Assembly: GCA_046728015.1 (NCBI GenBank)
Contig: JBKPDQ010000042.1
Location: forward strand, 1-31,919
From: DATAFO01 sp046728015
GTDB lineage: Bacteria > Actinomycetota > Thermoleophilia > Solirubrobacterales > 70-9
DNA length: 31,919 bases
Direction: 5' to 3'
Shown piece after piece: positions 14,526 to 21,712 of the stretch (its first letter is position 1; each line of letters begins with the position of its first letter). Under the pieces are notes generated by a model. The model saw only the letters and a list, made by a program, of their open reading frames with translations, did no database searches and had not been told where the DNA came from. Position numbers and translations under genes: made by a program.

Positions 14526-15298
14526 TTCGTTGCCAGTAGCGAGACGCTCCTGACGCCGTACTTGACGCTTGCGTCGCGCGCCCGATCCGAGATGAACTCG
14601 TACGGGTTCGACCGCAGCTCCTGGACGCTGAAGCCGGCTGCGCCGATCGCCTCCTGGTAAGCGTCCTGCTGGGCCGCACCGCCGATGCACGATGCCCACA
14701 GATCCGCGTCGCACACGATGCTCTCCTTCAGCTGCTGCTCGCTGACGATGTCGGCGATCGCCAATCGCCCGCCCGGCTTCAGCACCCTGGCGGCCTCGGC
14801 GAACACGCGGCCCTTGTCGGGAGCGAGGTTGATGACGCCGTTCGAGATCACGCAATCGAAACTCGCGTCATCGACCGGCAGGTTCTCGATCCGCCCCTCG
14901 CGGAGCTCCACGTGGTCGAACCCACCCTCCTCCGTCAACCGGCGCGCCTTTGAAAGCTGCTCGAGCGTGAAGTCGACGCCGACCACGGTGCCGCCGGTTC
15001 CGACCTCGGTCGCGGCGAAGAAGACGTCCATCCCCGAGCCGCTGCCGAGGTCGAGGACGCTTTCGCCGGGCTGGAGCTGCGCGAGGTCGAAGAAGTAGCC
15101 GACCCCGGCGAATGACTCAACCGCACCGGCCGGGATTCGGTCCAGAACGTGCGCCGGATAGCCCAGGCGCTCGGCGAGCGATCGGCCGAGCTCGAAGTGG
15201 TAGTCGCCCTGCGGCTCGGTGGCCACGTGCCGATACATGTCCTTGACCTTGACCTCGAGCTCCTCGACGTCGACCGTTGCCTGGGTGCGCTGCTCCAT
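14519..15298 (-). CDS. ArsM-like SAM methyltransferase lacking the arsenic cysteines
   Basis: 259 aa, clearly homologous in layout to ArsM at 6701: SAM motif VLDLGSGSGMDVFFAA at 81-96, VGVDFTLEQL, VISNGVINLAPDK at 150-162, VLKPGGRLAIADIV at 172-185 and SCIGGAAQ at 203-210. Of the ArsM metal-binding positions only Cys204 remains; the N-terminal Cys pair is absent, the LGCGNP Cys is Val66 (FAGVGYF) and the SNCVINL Cys is Gly154. It should therefore not methylate arsenite by the known mechanism. The start is ATG 15298 with GAGAGGGG upstream. The substrate is unknown. Monocistronic; its 3' end touches the TolB-like relic. Confidence 0.88.
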   Translation of the reverse strand: MEQRTQATVDVEELEVKVKDMYRHVATEPQGDYHFELGRSLAERLGYPAHVLDRIPAGAVESFAGVGYFFDLAQLQPGESVLDLGSGSGMDVFFAATEVGTGGTVVGVDFTLEQLSKARRLTEEGGFDHVELREGRIENLPVDDASFDCVISNGVINLAPDKGRVFAEAARVLKPGGRLAIADIVSEQQLKESIVCDADLWASCIGGAAQQDAYQEAIGAAGFSVQELRSNPYEFISDRARDASVKYGVRSVSLLATKI

Positions 15299-15447
15299 GT
15301 CCCCTCTCCTCTCGAGCGTTGATCCCCACCCGCGTTCGTTGTCGTGATGAACCTACGCCCACGGCGTCTCGAGCGCAACGGGGGCGCAAGCCGGGTAAAC
15401 CGAGGCCGGTCAGGGTGTGATCGGCCAAGCGGCCGCGCCGGTGGGAG

Positions 15448-15876
15448 CTAAGAACGCTCGGCTGCCTCCGCCGCCCTGAGCGCATCCTCTCGCGCCGGGA
15501 ATACCTCGAGGCGTATCGCCTTGCCGTTCCTGACGGTCCAGAGGTGTCCGATCCGGACCTCCACCTCAACACCGCTTACCCCGCCTCGAGCCCGCTGGCG
15601 GACCGAAACGGCAACGCGGTCGCCGTGCTCGTGAAATTCGTCCGCCTCGATCACGAACTGGTCGAAGACCTCCAGTTGTTCCTCGATCGCCCGCCGGACC
15701 TCGTCGACTCCGCGGATGGGGCCGCTCAGCAGACCGTGCCCGGGCTCGAGCCACTCGAAGTCCTCGTCGAGAAGCGCGAATCCGGCGCCGTAGTCGCGCT
15801 CGCTCATTGCTTTGTAGATCGCCCTGACGGGCATGGCCGCGGATTCTGCAGCGCTGACGCGACGCTGCTGGGTCAT
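15448..15876 (-). CDS. SnoaL-like (NTF2-fold) protein
   Basis: 142 aa. A cone-shaped NTF2-like fold is suggested by AIYKAMSERDYGAGFALLDEDFEWLEPG, then GPIRGVDEVRRAIEEQLEVFDQFVIEADEFHEHGDRVAVSVRQRARG, and IGHLWTVRNGKAIRLEVFPAREDAL. These proteins may be isomerases, hydrolases or ligand binders; no catalytic residues can be named with certainty. Its start overlaps the stop of the TetR gene in ATGA, so repressor and enzyme form one operon. Confidence 0.87.
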   Translation of the reverse strand: MTQQRRVSAAESAAMPVRAIYKAMSERDYGAGFALLDEDFEWLEPGHGLLSGPIRGVDEVRRAIEEQLEVFDQFVIEADEFHEHGDRVAVSVRQRARGGVSGVEVEVRIGHLWTVRNGKAIRLEVFPAREDALRAAEAAERS

Positions 15877-16499
15877 TCGGCTTGTGGCGCGCTGATCGCG
15901 CAGCCGAGGACGGCGGTGATGAACTCGGTAAAGACTTCGTCGGGGACAGCGTCCGGATCGGCAGCGCGCTCGAACGCCAGCCCGTTCAGCGAAGCGGCGA
16001 TCGCCGTCGCCAGCGCCGGGGCGGAGAAGCGAAGCTCAAAGCCAAGCTCGGTTGCCACTCGCGCGAGGGTCTCCGCCAGGGCGTCGCGGGCCGCGTCGCG
16101 GCGCTTGGCGAGCTCGTGCTGGAGCTCCGGGTTCCGGACGCTGAGCGACCAGAACTCGTAGAAGAGGAGCGGCCAATCAGGGTCGGCCTCGATGAACGCC
16201 CGGAACTGATCCGCCGCCTCGCCGCCGGGGTCGCCCCGGCCCCCGACCGCGTCGGCGACGGCGGTGATCTGGGCCACACGGTCCTGGACCTGACGGTCGG
16301 CGATCGCGAGGAAGAGCGCCTCCTTGCCATCGAAGTTGGAATAGACGGCGCCCGTGGAGAACCCCGCCTCGGCGGCGATCTCCTCGACCGTGGCCTTGTG
16401 GTAGCCGCGCCGAGCGAAGACCCTGGCGGCGGCCGCCACGAGGTCTTCGCGGGTCTGCGCCTGGCGCTCCTTGCGGGTGGGAACAGCAGCTTGGACCAT
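15873..16499 (-). CDS. TetR-family transcriptional regulator
   Basis: 208 aa. The N-terminal helix-turn-helix is typical: REDLVAAAARVFARRGYHKATVEEIAAEAGFSTGAVYSNFDGKEALFLAI (about 17-66). The remainder is a helical ligand-binding/dimer domain (FRAFIEADPDWPLLFYEFWSLSVRNPEL). ATG 16499 has no ribosome site; the box TACACT lies exactly 6 nt upstream, so the message is probably leaderless. Two palindromic sites at 16501-16539 cover this promoter, implying autoregulation and control of the divergent methyltransferase at 16587. Ligand unknown. Confidence 0.92.
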   Translation of the reverse strand: MVQAAVPTRKERQAQTREDLVAAAARVFARRGYHKATVEEIAAEAGFSTGAVYSNFDGKEALFLAIADRQVQDRVAQITAVADAVGGRGDPGGEAADQFRAFIEADPDWPLLFYEFWSLSVRNPELQHELAKRRDAARDALAETLARVATELGFELRFSAPALATAIAASLNGLAFERAADPDAVPDEVFTEFITAVLGCAISAPQAE

Positions 16500-16500
16500 T

Positions 16501-16539
16501 CAGATAGTGTACGTTATCTGGATTACTGACGTTATCCGG
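16501..16539. promoter_or_regulatory. Double palindromic operator for the TetR regulator
   Basis: CAGATA (16501-16506) and TATCTG (16515-16520) form a perfect inverted repeat with 8-bp centre. GGATTAC (16520-16526) and GTTATCC (16531-16537) form a second with one mismatch. The half-site ACGTTATC-Y-GG occurs twice, 18 bp apart (16511 and 16529). The repressor promoter box TACACT (complement of 16506-16511) lies inside the first palindrome. Confidence 0.75.
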
Positions 16540-16586
16540 TTCGCCTCGGGAGGTGCAGGTTAGAAATTCCAGGACGACTGCCATTC

Positions 16587-17270
16587 ATGCGCCGCGCCCG
16601 TGGCGTTCCGGACGAGACCGACCGGATCCGCAGGATCTTCGACAGGCAGGCGCCCAAATACGACCGCAGCATGGCCCGCTTCGAGCGGCTGTGCTTTTCC
16701 GGCAACCGCGCGTGGGTGTGCGAGAGGGCGGACGGAGATGTGCTCGAGATCGCCGTGGGAACCGCGCGTAACCTGGAGCACTATCCGCCCGATGTCCGGC
16801 TCACCGGCGTCGAGCTCAGCCCTGAGATGGCGGAGCTAGGGAGGAGGAGGGCCGAGGAGCTCGGGAGGAGGATCGACCTGCGCGTCGGAGACGCTGAGGC
16901 GCTGGAGCTGCCGGATGAATCCTTCGACACCGTCGTCTGCACCTATGGACTTTGCACGATCCCCGACCACCGCGCCGCCGTTCGCGAGGTCAGCCGGGTG
17001 CTGCGCCCTGGGGGCCGATTCCTACTAGCCGAACACGTGCGCAGCCCAAACCCGGTCGTGCGAGCGATCCAGCGCCTCATCGATCCGCTGGCCCACCGGT
17101 TCGGCGGCGATCACCTATTGCGCGAGCCGCTCGAGCCTCTGGCTGAGGCAGGATTCGAAGTCGAGGAGATCCGGCGGTCGAAGGCGGGCTTTGTCGAGTT
17201 GGTCTCGGCAAGGAAGCCGGTTGACGAGATGGGTCCGAGATCGCCGACCTCAAACGACGCGGCCCGATGA
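16587..17270 (+). CDS. UbiE/COQ5-like SAM methyltransferase
   Basis: 227 aa. N-terminal RIRRIFDRQAPKYDRSMARFERLCF matches the UbiE-type start, SAM motif VLEIAVGTARNLEHYP at about 52-67 (AVGTA instead of the usual GxGTG), GVELSPEMAELG, LELPDESFDTVVCTYGLCTIPDH at about 111-133 and LRPGGRFLLAEHVRS. It resembles the METTL7/thiol-methyltransferase-like branch by the YGLCTI motif; substrate not determinable. It overlaps the downstream SnoaL-like gene by 4 nt (ATGA). Divergent from the TetR gene across the double operator and probably repressed by it. Confidence 0.88.
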   Translation: MRRARGVPDETDRIRRIFDRQAPKYDRSMARFERLCFSGNRAWVCERADGDVLEIAVGTARNLEHYPPDVRLTGVELSPEMAELGRRRAEELGRRIDLRVGDAEALELPDESFDTVVCTYGLCTIPDHRAAVREVSRVLRPGGRFLLAEHVRSPNPVVRAIQRLIDPLAHRFGGDHLLREPLEPLAEAGFEVEEIRRSKAGFVELVSARKPVDEMGPRSPTSNDAAR

Positions 17271-17725
17271 AGGCCTCTAAGCATCCGTCGGCATCGGACC
17301 TGCGAGAGCTCGCTCGGCGTGCGCTGGAGGACGTCTGCTCGGGTCGCGACCTTGACGCGATCGACGAGGTGTACAGCCCAAGCTTCATCGACCACGTGAA
17401 CGCGCTCGAGTATCACGGCGTCGACGGCGCGAGGCGGTCGGTCGGGCTCTACCTGAAGCTCTTCCCCGATCTCCGCTTCGTGGTGGACGAGCAGGTGACC
17501 GAAGGGGACCGGGTGGCGTCACGTTGGACGCTGATAGGGACTCATCGAGGCCGACGGGTTCGACTCACCGGGATCGTGATCAGCCGGATCGAGGATGGAA
17601 GGATCGTTGAGGACTGGGCCGCCACTGACACCTTGGAGCTGGCGCGCCAACTCGGCGTTTGGCGGTCGCTGCTGCTCGTGGCAAGGCACCACCGCCTCCT
17701 TCGCAGCCAGGCGCGCTTGCGGTAG
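17267..17725 (+). CDS. SnoaL-like polyketide-cyclase-family protein
   Basis: 152 aa NTF2-like protein: DLRELARRALEDVCSGRDLDAIDEVYSPSFIDHVNALEYHGVDGARRSVGLYLKLFPDLRFVVDEQVTEGDRVASRWTLIGTHRG is the classic ester-cyclase/SnoaL sequence, with GIVISRIEDGRIVEDWAATD next. A basic C-terminal tail (VARHHRLLRSQARLR) is unusual for the family and may be an extension by stop loss. Coupled to the methyltransferase (ATGA overlap), so both are under the same TetR-type control. The reaction is unknown. Confidence 0.88.
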   Translation: MKASKHPSASDLRELARRALEDVCSGRDLDAIDEVYSPSFIDHVNALEYHGVDGARRSVGLYLKLFPDLRFVVDEQVTEGDRVASRWTLIGTHRGRRVRLTGIVISRIEDGRIVEDWAATDTLELARQLGVWRSLLLVARHHRLLRSQARLR

Positions 17726-17743
17726 GGCGCGCCTTCGCCCGCA

Positions 17744-18223
17744 TCAAGCCGCGACTCGCTCGGCGAACCGCTGCAGGCACCCGGGCCAGCCGCCCTCCGA
17801 GGAGACCGATTCGCGGACTCCCTCCCAGCCGTCGCCATGGCGGTCCAGGTTGCGGTGCTCGAGCTCGACCCGCGTCCGCTCCTGCGCCTCCGGCATGAAG
17901 CGCACTTCGACCTCACTCGTCTTCTCGGGATCTGTCTCGATCTGCCACTGCGGGCTGATGTCCCAGCTGAACACGACCCGCTCCGGCGGCTCGTAGGCGA
18001 GGACGCGGGCCCAGTGGCACTCGCTCCCGTCCGTGCCCCGGTCGTAGATCCGGCCGCCCACGCGTGGCTCGAACACCCTCTCAGCGATCTCCACGTCGAG
18101 GAGGTTGTATTCGGCAGGAAACCAACTGCCGATTCCCTCAGTGAAGACCGAGAACGCCCGCTCCATGGGCGCCTCGACGATGATCGACGATCGGACGGAC
18201 GTGTCTGTTGCCTGCGTGCTCAT
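17744..18223 (-). CDS. SRPBCC/AHSA1-domain protein
   Basis: 159 aa hydrophobic-cavity protein of the AHSA1 branch of START-like folds: SIIVEAPMERAFSVFTEGIGSWFPAEYNLL, RVGGRIYDRGTDGSECHWARVLAYEPPERVVFSWDISP, EVEVRFMPEAQERTRVELEHRNLDRHGDGWEGVRE and a closing GWPGCLQRFAERVA. It is coupled to the ArsR-type repressor gene by a 4-nt ATGA overlap, a common two-gene arrangement in soil bacteria. The ligand is unknown. Confidence 0.92.
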   Translation of the reverse strand: MSTQATDTSVRSSIIVEAPMERAFSVFTEGIGSWFPAEYNLLDVEIAERVFEPRVGGRIYDRGTDGSECHWARVLAYEPPERVVFSWDISPQWQIETDPEKTSEVEVRFMPEAQERTRVELEHRNLDRHGDGWEGVRESVSSEGGWPGCLQRFAERVAA

Positions 18224-18549
18224 GAGATCTCCTCTGTCTGTTGCTCGACGGCCCTCTTGTAGGCCGCCAGGGCCCGGTTCCAGAATCTGTCGAGGTCGGC
18301 GCGGAGCGCTCCGACCCCGTCGGGATCGAGCTGATAGATCCGGCGATTGCCGGCGCGTCGGTCGACCACAAGCCGGGCGTCCTTCAGCACCCTGAGGTGC
18401 TGCGACACGGCTGGCCGGCTGACCGGCAGCTCACTGGCGAGCTCGCCGACCGCTCGCGGCTCATCGGCGAGGCGCTCGAAGATCGCACGTCTCGTCGGGT
18501 CCCCGAGGGCGGTCCATCCATCAACTCGATCAACTCCGTAAGTCTGCAC
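18220..18549 (-). CDS. ArsR-type winged-helix repressor (non-metal)
   Basis: 109 aa. The winged helix reads WTALGDPTRRAIFERLADEPRAVGELASELPVSRPAVSQHLRVLKDARLVVDRRAGNRRIYQLDPDGV, with a C-terminal DRFWNRALAAYKRAVEQQ. It has no cysteines, so it does not sense metals through thiols; this is the subgroup paired with AHSA1 proteins. GTG 18549 lacks a ribosome site; the box TACACT ends 8 nt upstream and is part of a 10-bp palindrome, so autoregulation of a leaderless message is likely. Confidence 0.93.
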   Translation of the reverse strand: MQTYGVDRVDGWTALGDPTRRAIFERLADEPRAVGELASELPVSRPAVSQHLRVLKDARLVVDRRAGNRRIYQLDPDGVGALRADLDRFWNRALAAYKRAVEQQTEEIS

Positions 18550-18557
18550 GAACGGTA

Positions 18558-18567
18558 AGTGTACACT
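18558..18567. promoter_or_regulatory. 10-bp palindromic operator over the arsR-type -10 box
   Basis: AGTGTACACT is perfectly self-complementary and includes TACACT on the minus strand as the presumed -10 box of the repressor/AHSA1 operon. Likely binding site of the repressor encoded at 18220. Confidence 0.65.
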
Positions 18568-18686
18568 AACTATCGCTTTTTGCGTGGGCGTCAGGCCTCC
18601 CCGCGACTGGGCGGGCGCGACTCGCCGGGGGGAGGAAGAACCTCGTGGACCTCGCCAGAGAGCGAGCCCTCCTTACGCGCCACGAA

Positions 18687-18716
18687 ACCGCGGGTCCGGC
18701 GGATCGGGCCCGCGGT
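18687..18716 (-). terminator. Hairpin after the MFS transporter gene
   Basis: ACCGCGGGTCC and GGGCCCGCGGT pair over 11 positions (one wobble) with an 8-nt loop, starting 12 nt after the stop of the leftward transporter gene. Only a short TTTC follows, so it is a GC-rich, possibly weak terminator. Confidence 0.6.
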
Positions 18717-18728
18717 TCTCCAGTGACC

Positions 18729-20171
18729 TCACCGTGCCGCTGCCTCGCTCGCTCTTGCGGGCCTCAGCGCGGGCACGGCAACTGCCGCCAGCAGCACCAG
18801 GGCGCCCGCGATCACCGCACCGGCGATCGAAGCATCCCCATAGCCGGCGGCGAATCCGGCGCCGCTCGCAACCTCGCCGCCCGAACCGAGAGCGACGGCC
18901 GAGAAGACCGCCACACCCAGCGCCGCGCCGAGCTCGTGCCCGGTCGTCATCAGGCCGGAGGCGAGGCCGGCCCGCTCGGTATCGATGCCTGCCATGCCGG
19001 TGACCGAAACCGCCACGAACACGAGCCCGATGCCGAAACCGATCAGCAGGAACCCCGGCAGGAGGTCGGCGACGTAGCTGGCATTTACGGAGGCGTCCGC
19101 GAGCAGCACGTACCCGAACCCGATCAGGCCGAGGCCACCGACGACGACTCCGCGACCTCCGATACGTCCGAGCAGTTGCTGTCCGGCCTGGGCGGCGAGG
19201 CCAATCACGAGCACGAGCGGCAGGAACGCGAATCCTGTCTCGAGCGCAGACGCGCCGATCACTCCTTGAAGGAACATCGAGTTGATGAAGAAGGCGCCGA
19301 CCATCAACCCCGTTGCGCCCAGCATCACCGTCGCGCTTGAGACCAGCGACCGAATCCGCCAGATCGACGGTGTCACGAGCGGGCGAGCCGCCGCGCGCTC
19401 GGTCGCCGCAAACCCCGCCAGCAAGGCAGCGGAGAGCGCGAGCAGCTCGAGCGTTTGCGCGGAGCCCCAGCCGCTATCGCCCGCGTCCTGGATCGCGTAC
19501 ACGAACATGACCAGACCCGAGACGAGCGTCAGGGCGCCCGGCAGGTCCAGGTCACGCCACGACCTCGCGCTGGCCGGGGACGGCGGCACGACGGGCCACG
19601 CGAGCGCCGCAGTGACGAGTCCGACCGGGACATTGATGAAGAAGACCCACTCCCAGCTCAACCAGGTGGTCAACATGCCGCCGAACAGCACGCCGGCGGC
19701 GGCACCCCCGGCGCCGAGCGCGCCCCAGACGCTGAGCGCCCTGGTCCGCTGCGCGCCCTCGTAGGTGGTGGTGATGATCGACAGCGCGGCGGGGGAGAGC
19801 ATCGCCGCACCGAGGCCCTGAGCTGCGCGGGAGACGATCAGCGCCTCGGGCGTCGACGCAAGGCCACTCGCCAGGGACGCGGCGGTGAACAGCGTGAGCC
19901 CGGAGAAGAAAACGGGGCGGCGCCCGAAGAGGTCCGACATGCGGCCGCCGAGCAGGAGCAGCCCGCCGGTGAACAGGATGTAGGCGGTGACGACCCACTG
20001 CAGGTCGTTCGCCGCAAACCCGAGGTCGGCGCCGATCGAGGGCAGCGCGACGTTGACCACGGTGATGTCGAGGATGACCATGAACTGGGCGATGCTCACC
20101 AGAACGAGGATCGTCCACGGTCTGCGATCGGCCGATTTCGTGGTCTCGGTGGGTGTGGGTTCGGAGCGCAT
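18729..20171 (-). CDS. MFS drug:H+ antiporter, DHA2 (14-helix, EmrB/QacA) family
   Basis: 480 aa inner-membrane exporter. The first helix ends with LDITVVNVALP (34-44), the motif typical of 14-helix drug exporters. Motif A, GGRMSDLFGRR, is at 75-85, and a motif C-like segment (ALGAGGAAAGVLFGGML) follows helix 5. Hydrophobic segments continue to the C-terminus (GAVIAGALVLLAAVAVPAL). The ATG at 20171 has CCGGAGGA upstream. It is divergent from and evidently repressed by the TetR gene at 20245: a promoter (TTGACA, 17 bp, extended -10 TGTGATAGA) is embedded in a perfect inverted repeat. The substrate is probably a hydrophobic toxic compound. Confidence 0.93.
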   Translation of the reverse strand: MRSEPTPTETTKSADRRPWTILVLVSIAQFMVILDITVVNVALPSIGADLGFAANDLQWVVTAYILFTGGLLLLGGRMSDLFGRRPVFFSGLTLFTAASLASGLASTPEALIVSRAAQGLGAAMLSPAALSIITTTYEGAQRTRALSVWGALGAGGAAAGVLFGGMLTTWLSWEWVFFINVPVGLVTAALAWPVVPPSPASARSWRDLDLPGALTLVSGLVMFVYAIQDAGDSGWGSAQTLELLALSAALLAGFAATERAAARPLVTPSIWRIRSLVSSATVMLGATGLMVGAFFINSMFLQGVIGASALETGFAFLPLVLVIGLAAQAGQQLLGRIGGRGVVVGGLGLIGFGYVLLADASVNASYVADLLPGFLLIGFGIGLVFVAVSVTGMAGIDTERAGLASGLMTTGHELGAALGVAVFSAVALGSGGEVASGAGFAAGYGDASIAGAVIAGALVLLAAVAVPALRPARASEAAAR

Positions 20172-20202
20172 CTGGGTCCTCCGGTAAGTGGGTTAACACG
20201 TC

Positions 20203-20244
20203 TGTAAAGGAGGACTCTATCACAACCCTTTACACTATTGTCAA
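20203..20244. promoter_or_regulatory. MFS promoter and TetR operator
   Basis: TGTAAAGG (20203-20210) and CCTTTACA (20227-20234) form a perfect 8-bp inverted repeat, 16 bp apart. Minus-strand TTGACA (complement of 20239-20244) and GATAGA (complement of 20216-20221), spaced 17 bp and preceded by TGT, are the transporter promoter. On the plus strand TACACT (20231-20236) lies 8 nt before the TetR start. Repressor binding would block both promoters. Confidence 0.8.
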
Positions 20245-20835
20245 GTGACGCCGATGCCACAGACGAAGGACCCGCGCAAAGCGACGGCCGAGCGCAACGT
20301 CGAGGCGATCCTCGACGGGGGCGAGCGCCTGCTGCGGCACGGTCGCGCGGCTACGATCTCCGCCGTGGCCACGGAGGCAGGGGTCTCGCGTGTGACGGTC
20401 TATGCGCACTTCGAGGACCGCCAGCGGATCGTCGAGGCCGTCGTCACTCGCGCGGTCGATCACGTCATGGCCTCGCTCGATGCGGCGCGGCCAGCGGACG
20501 GCCCGGCGCCCGAAGCCCTTGAGCGGCTCCTCGCGGCAAGCTGGGAGCGGCTAGCTGCCAATCAAGAGATCGCGCGCGCCGCGGCGGCCGAGCTGAGTGG
20601 CGACGCGATGCGGCGGGCGCACGAAGGCGCGCGGGCGGTACTACAAGCGCTGATCGAGCGAGGCCGCCGGGAGGGGGCGTTCCGCACGGACGTGCCCACC
20701 GAGTGGCTGATCACCAGCTTCCTGGCGCTGATCCACGCCGCCGCCGACGAGGTGCGCAGCGGCACGCTTGATTCCGGCACCGCGCTCGACGTGCTGCTCG
20801 TAACGGTCGCAGATCTATTTGCCGACCGCGACTGA
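20245..20835 (+). CDS. TetR-family repressor of the MFS exporter
   Basis: 196 aa from GTG 20245 (193 aa from ATG 20254). The helix-turn-helix region is NVEAILDGGERLLRHGRAATISAVATEAGVSRVTVYAHFEDRQRIVEAVV at about 18-67; the remainder is a helical ligand domain with WERLAANQEIARAAAAELSGDAMRRAHEGA and a TetR C-terminal pattern (WLITSFLALIHAAADEV). There is no ribosome site and the -10 box TACACT sits 8 nt before GTG, so the message is probably leaderless. Divergent pairing with the exporter and the shared inverted repeat make it the local repressor. Confidence 0.93.
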   Translation: MTPMPQTKDPRKATAERNVEAILDGGERLLRHGRAATISAVATEAGVSRVTVYAHFEDRQRIVEAVVTRAVDHVMASLDAARPADGPAPEALERLLAASWERLAANQEIARAAAAELSGDAMRRAHEGARAVLQALIERGRREGAFRTDVPTEWLITSFLALIHAAADEVRSGTLDSGTALDVLLVTVADLFADRD

Positions 20836-20923
20836 CTCCGCCGCGCTAGTGAGCGGCTCCGAACCCTCGTCGAGCGCTTGTCGCCGCTCGAACCCGACGA
20901 CGATGGCGGGAACGATCCAGTGC

Positions 20924-21415
20924 TCAGGTGACCTCGTCGAGCCGGCCGGTCTTCACGTCGTAGATGAAGCCCCGCACCTCATCCTTCCTGGGGATGAACG
21001 GACTTTCCATTATCCGCTGGATCGAGTCGCGGACATCCTCTTCCAGATCGGGAAAGGATCGCGGGCGCCACTCGGGCCGCTGGCCGGCCTCCTGCTCGAG
21101 CATCTGCTCGAACTCCGCGTCGCTGAAGGTGAGCATCCCGCAGTCGGTGTGATGGATGAGCATGATCTCCTCCGTCCCGAGTAGGTGTTGGGAGATCGCC
21201 AGCGAGCGGATCTCGTCGTCCGTGATCACGCCGCCCGCGTTGCGGATCACGTGCGCGTCTCCGATCGAGAGCCCGAGGATCGGGTACGGATTCAGGCGCG
21301 CGTCCATGCACGCAACGACCGCGACCTTCTTGGCGGGCGGCAGCGGCAGGTCGCCCTTGTCGAACCCCTCGGCAAACGCCGCGTTGCTCTTTAGGAACTC
21401 CTCGATCGCGCTCAT
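20924..21415 (-). CDS. Beta-class carbonic anhydrase
   Basis: Zinc enzyme interconverting CO2 and bicarbonate, 163 aa. Zinc ligands are Cys36 (ACMDARLNP), His89 and Cys92 (HHTDCGM), with the Asp38-Arg40 dyad; IRNAGG at 58-62 is also typical. Length and the CMDARLNPYPILGL sequence place it in the short beta-CA branch like Mycobacterium tuberculosis Rv1284 (163 aa). It is monocistronic. A possible promoter upstream (TTGATC with TAGGAA 16 bp away) is weak. Confidence 0.93.
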   Translation of the reverse strand: MSAIEEFLKSNAAFAEGFDKGDLPLPPAKKVAVVACMDARLNPYPILGLSIGDAHVIRNAGGVITDDEIRSLAISQHLLGTEEIMLIHHTDCGMLTFSDAEFEQMLEQEAGQRPEWRPRSFPDLEEDVRDSIQRIMESPFIPRKDEVRGFIYDVKTGRLDEVT

Positions 21416-21712
21416 CTCGGCCCTTCAGACTTGGTTCCTACAAACATGGTAAAGGTGATCAAGTTTGGGTCTTTGGGCCCAGATCCGAGGCGCGACTCGA
21501 ACCCTGGTGAAGGAACCTCCTAGACGAGCTGGGCCGACCCGCCGCTCCCGCCCTTGACGTGCCCCGCCAAGTTCGAGGGCGAGCTGAGCGGAGAGCTGGA
21601 TCTCGTCGCCGAGCGCGGCGCCGTCCTGGCTCGGGCGACAACGCTCGGGCGCCACGCACGAGATCGACCCCGCTCGGCTGCCGGGCGGCGCCTGACATAT
21701 CGTCGGGTTCGC
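21416..21712. other. 297-bp intergenic region with no convincing gene
   Basis: Lies between the carbonic anhydrase and tocopherol-cyclase-like starts and must hold both divergent promoters. Open frames across it have no conserved content. A minus-strand GGGTTCGAGTCGC near 21493-21505 looks like a tRNA T-loop but its stem does not pair. Confidence 0.6.

Noticed and set aside
21475..21535. tRNA-like stretch on the minus strand (GGGTTCGAGTCGC with flanking text)
   Set aside because: The T-stem halves CAGGG and CGCGC form only two of five pairs, and no anticodon or D-arm can be fitted, so it is not called as a tRNA.
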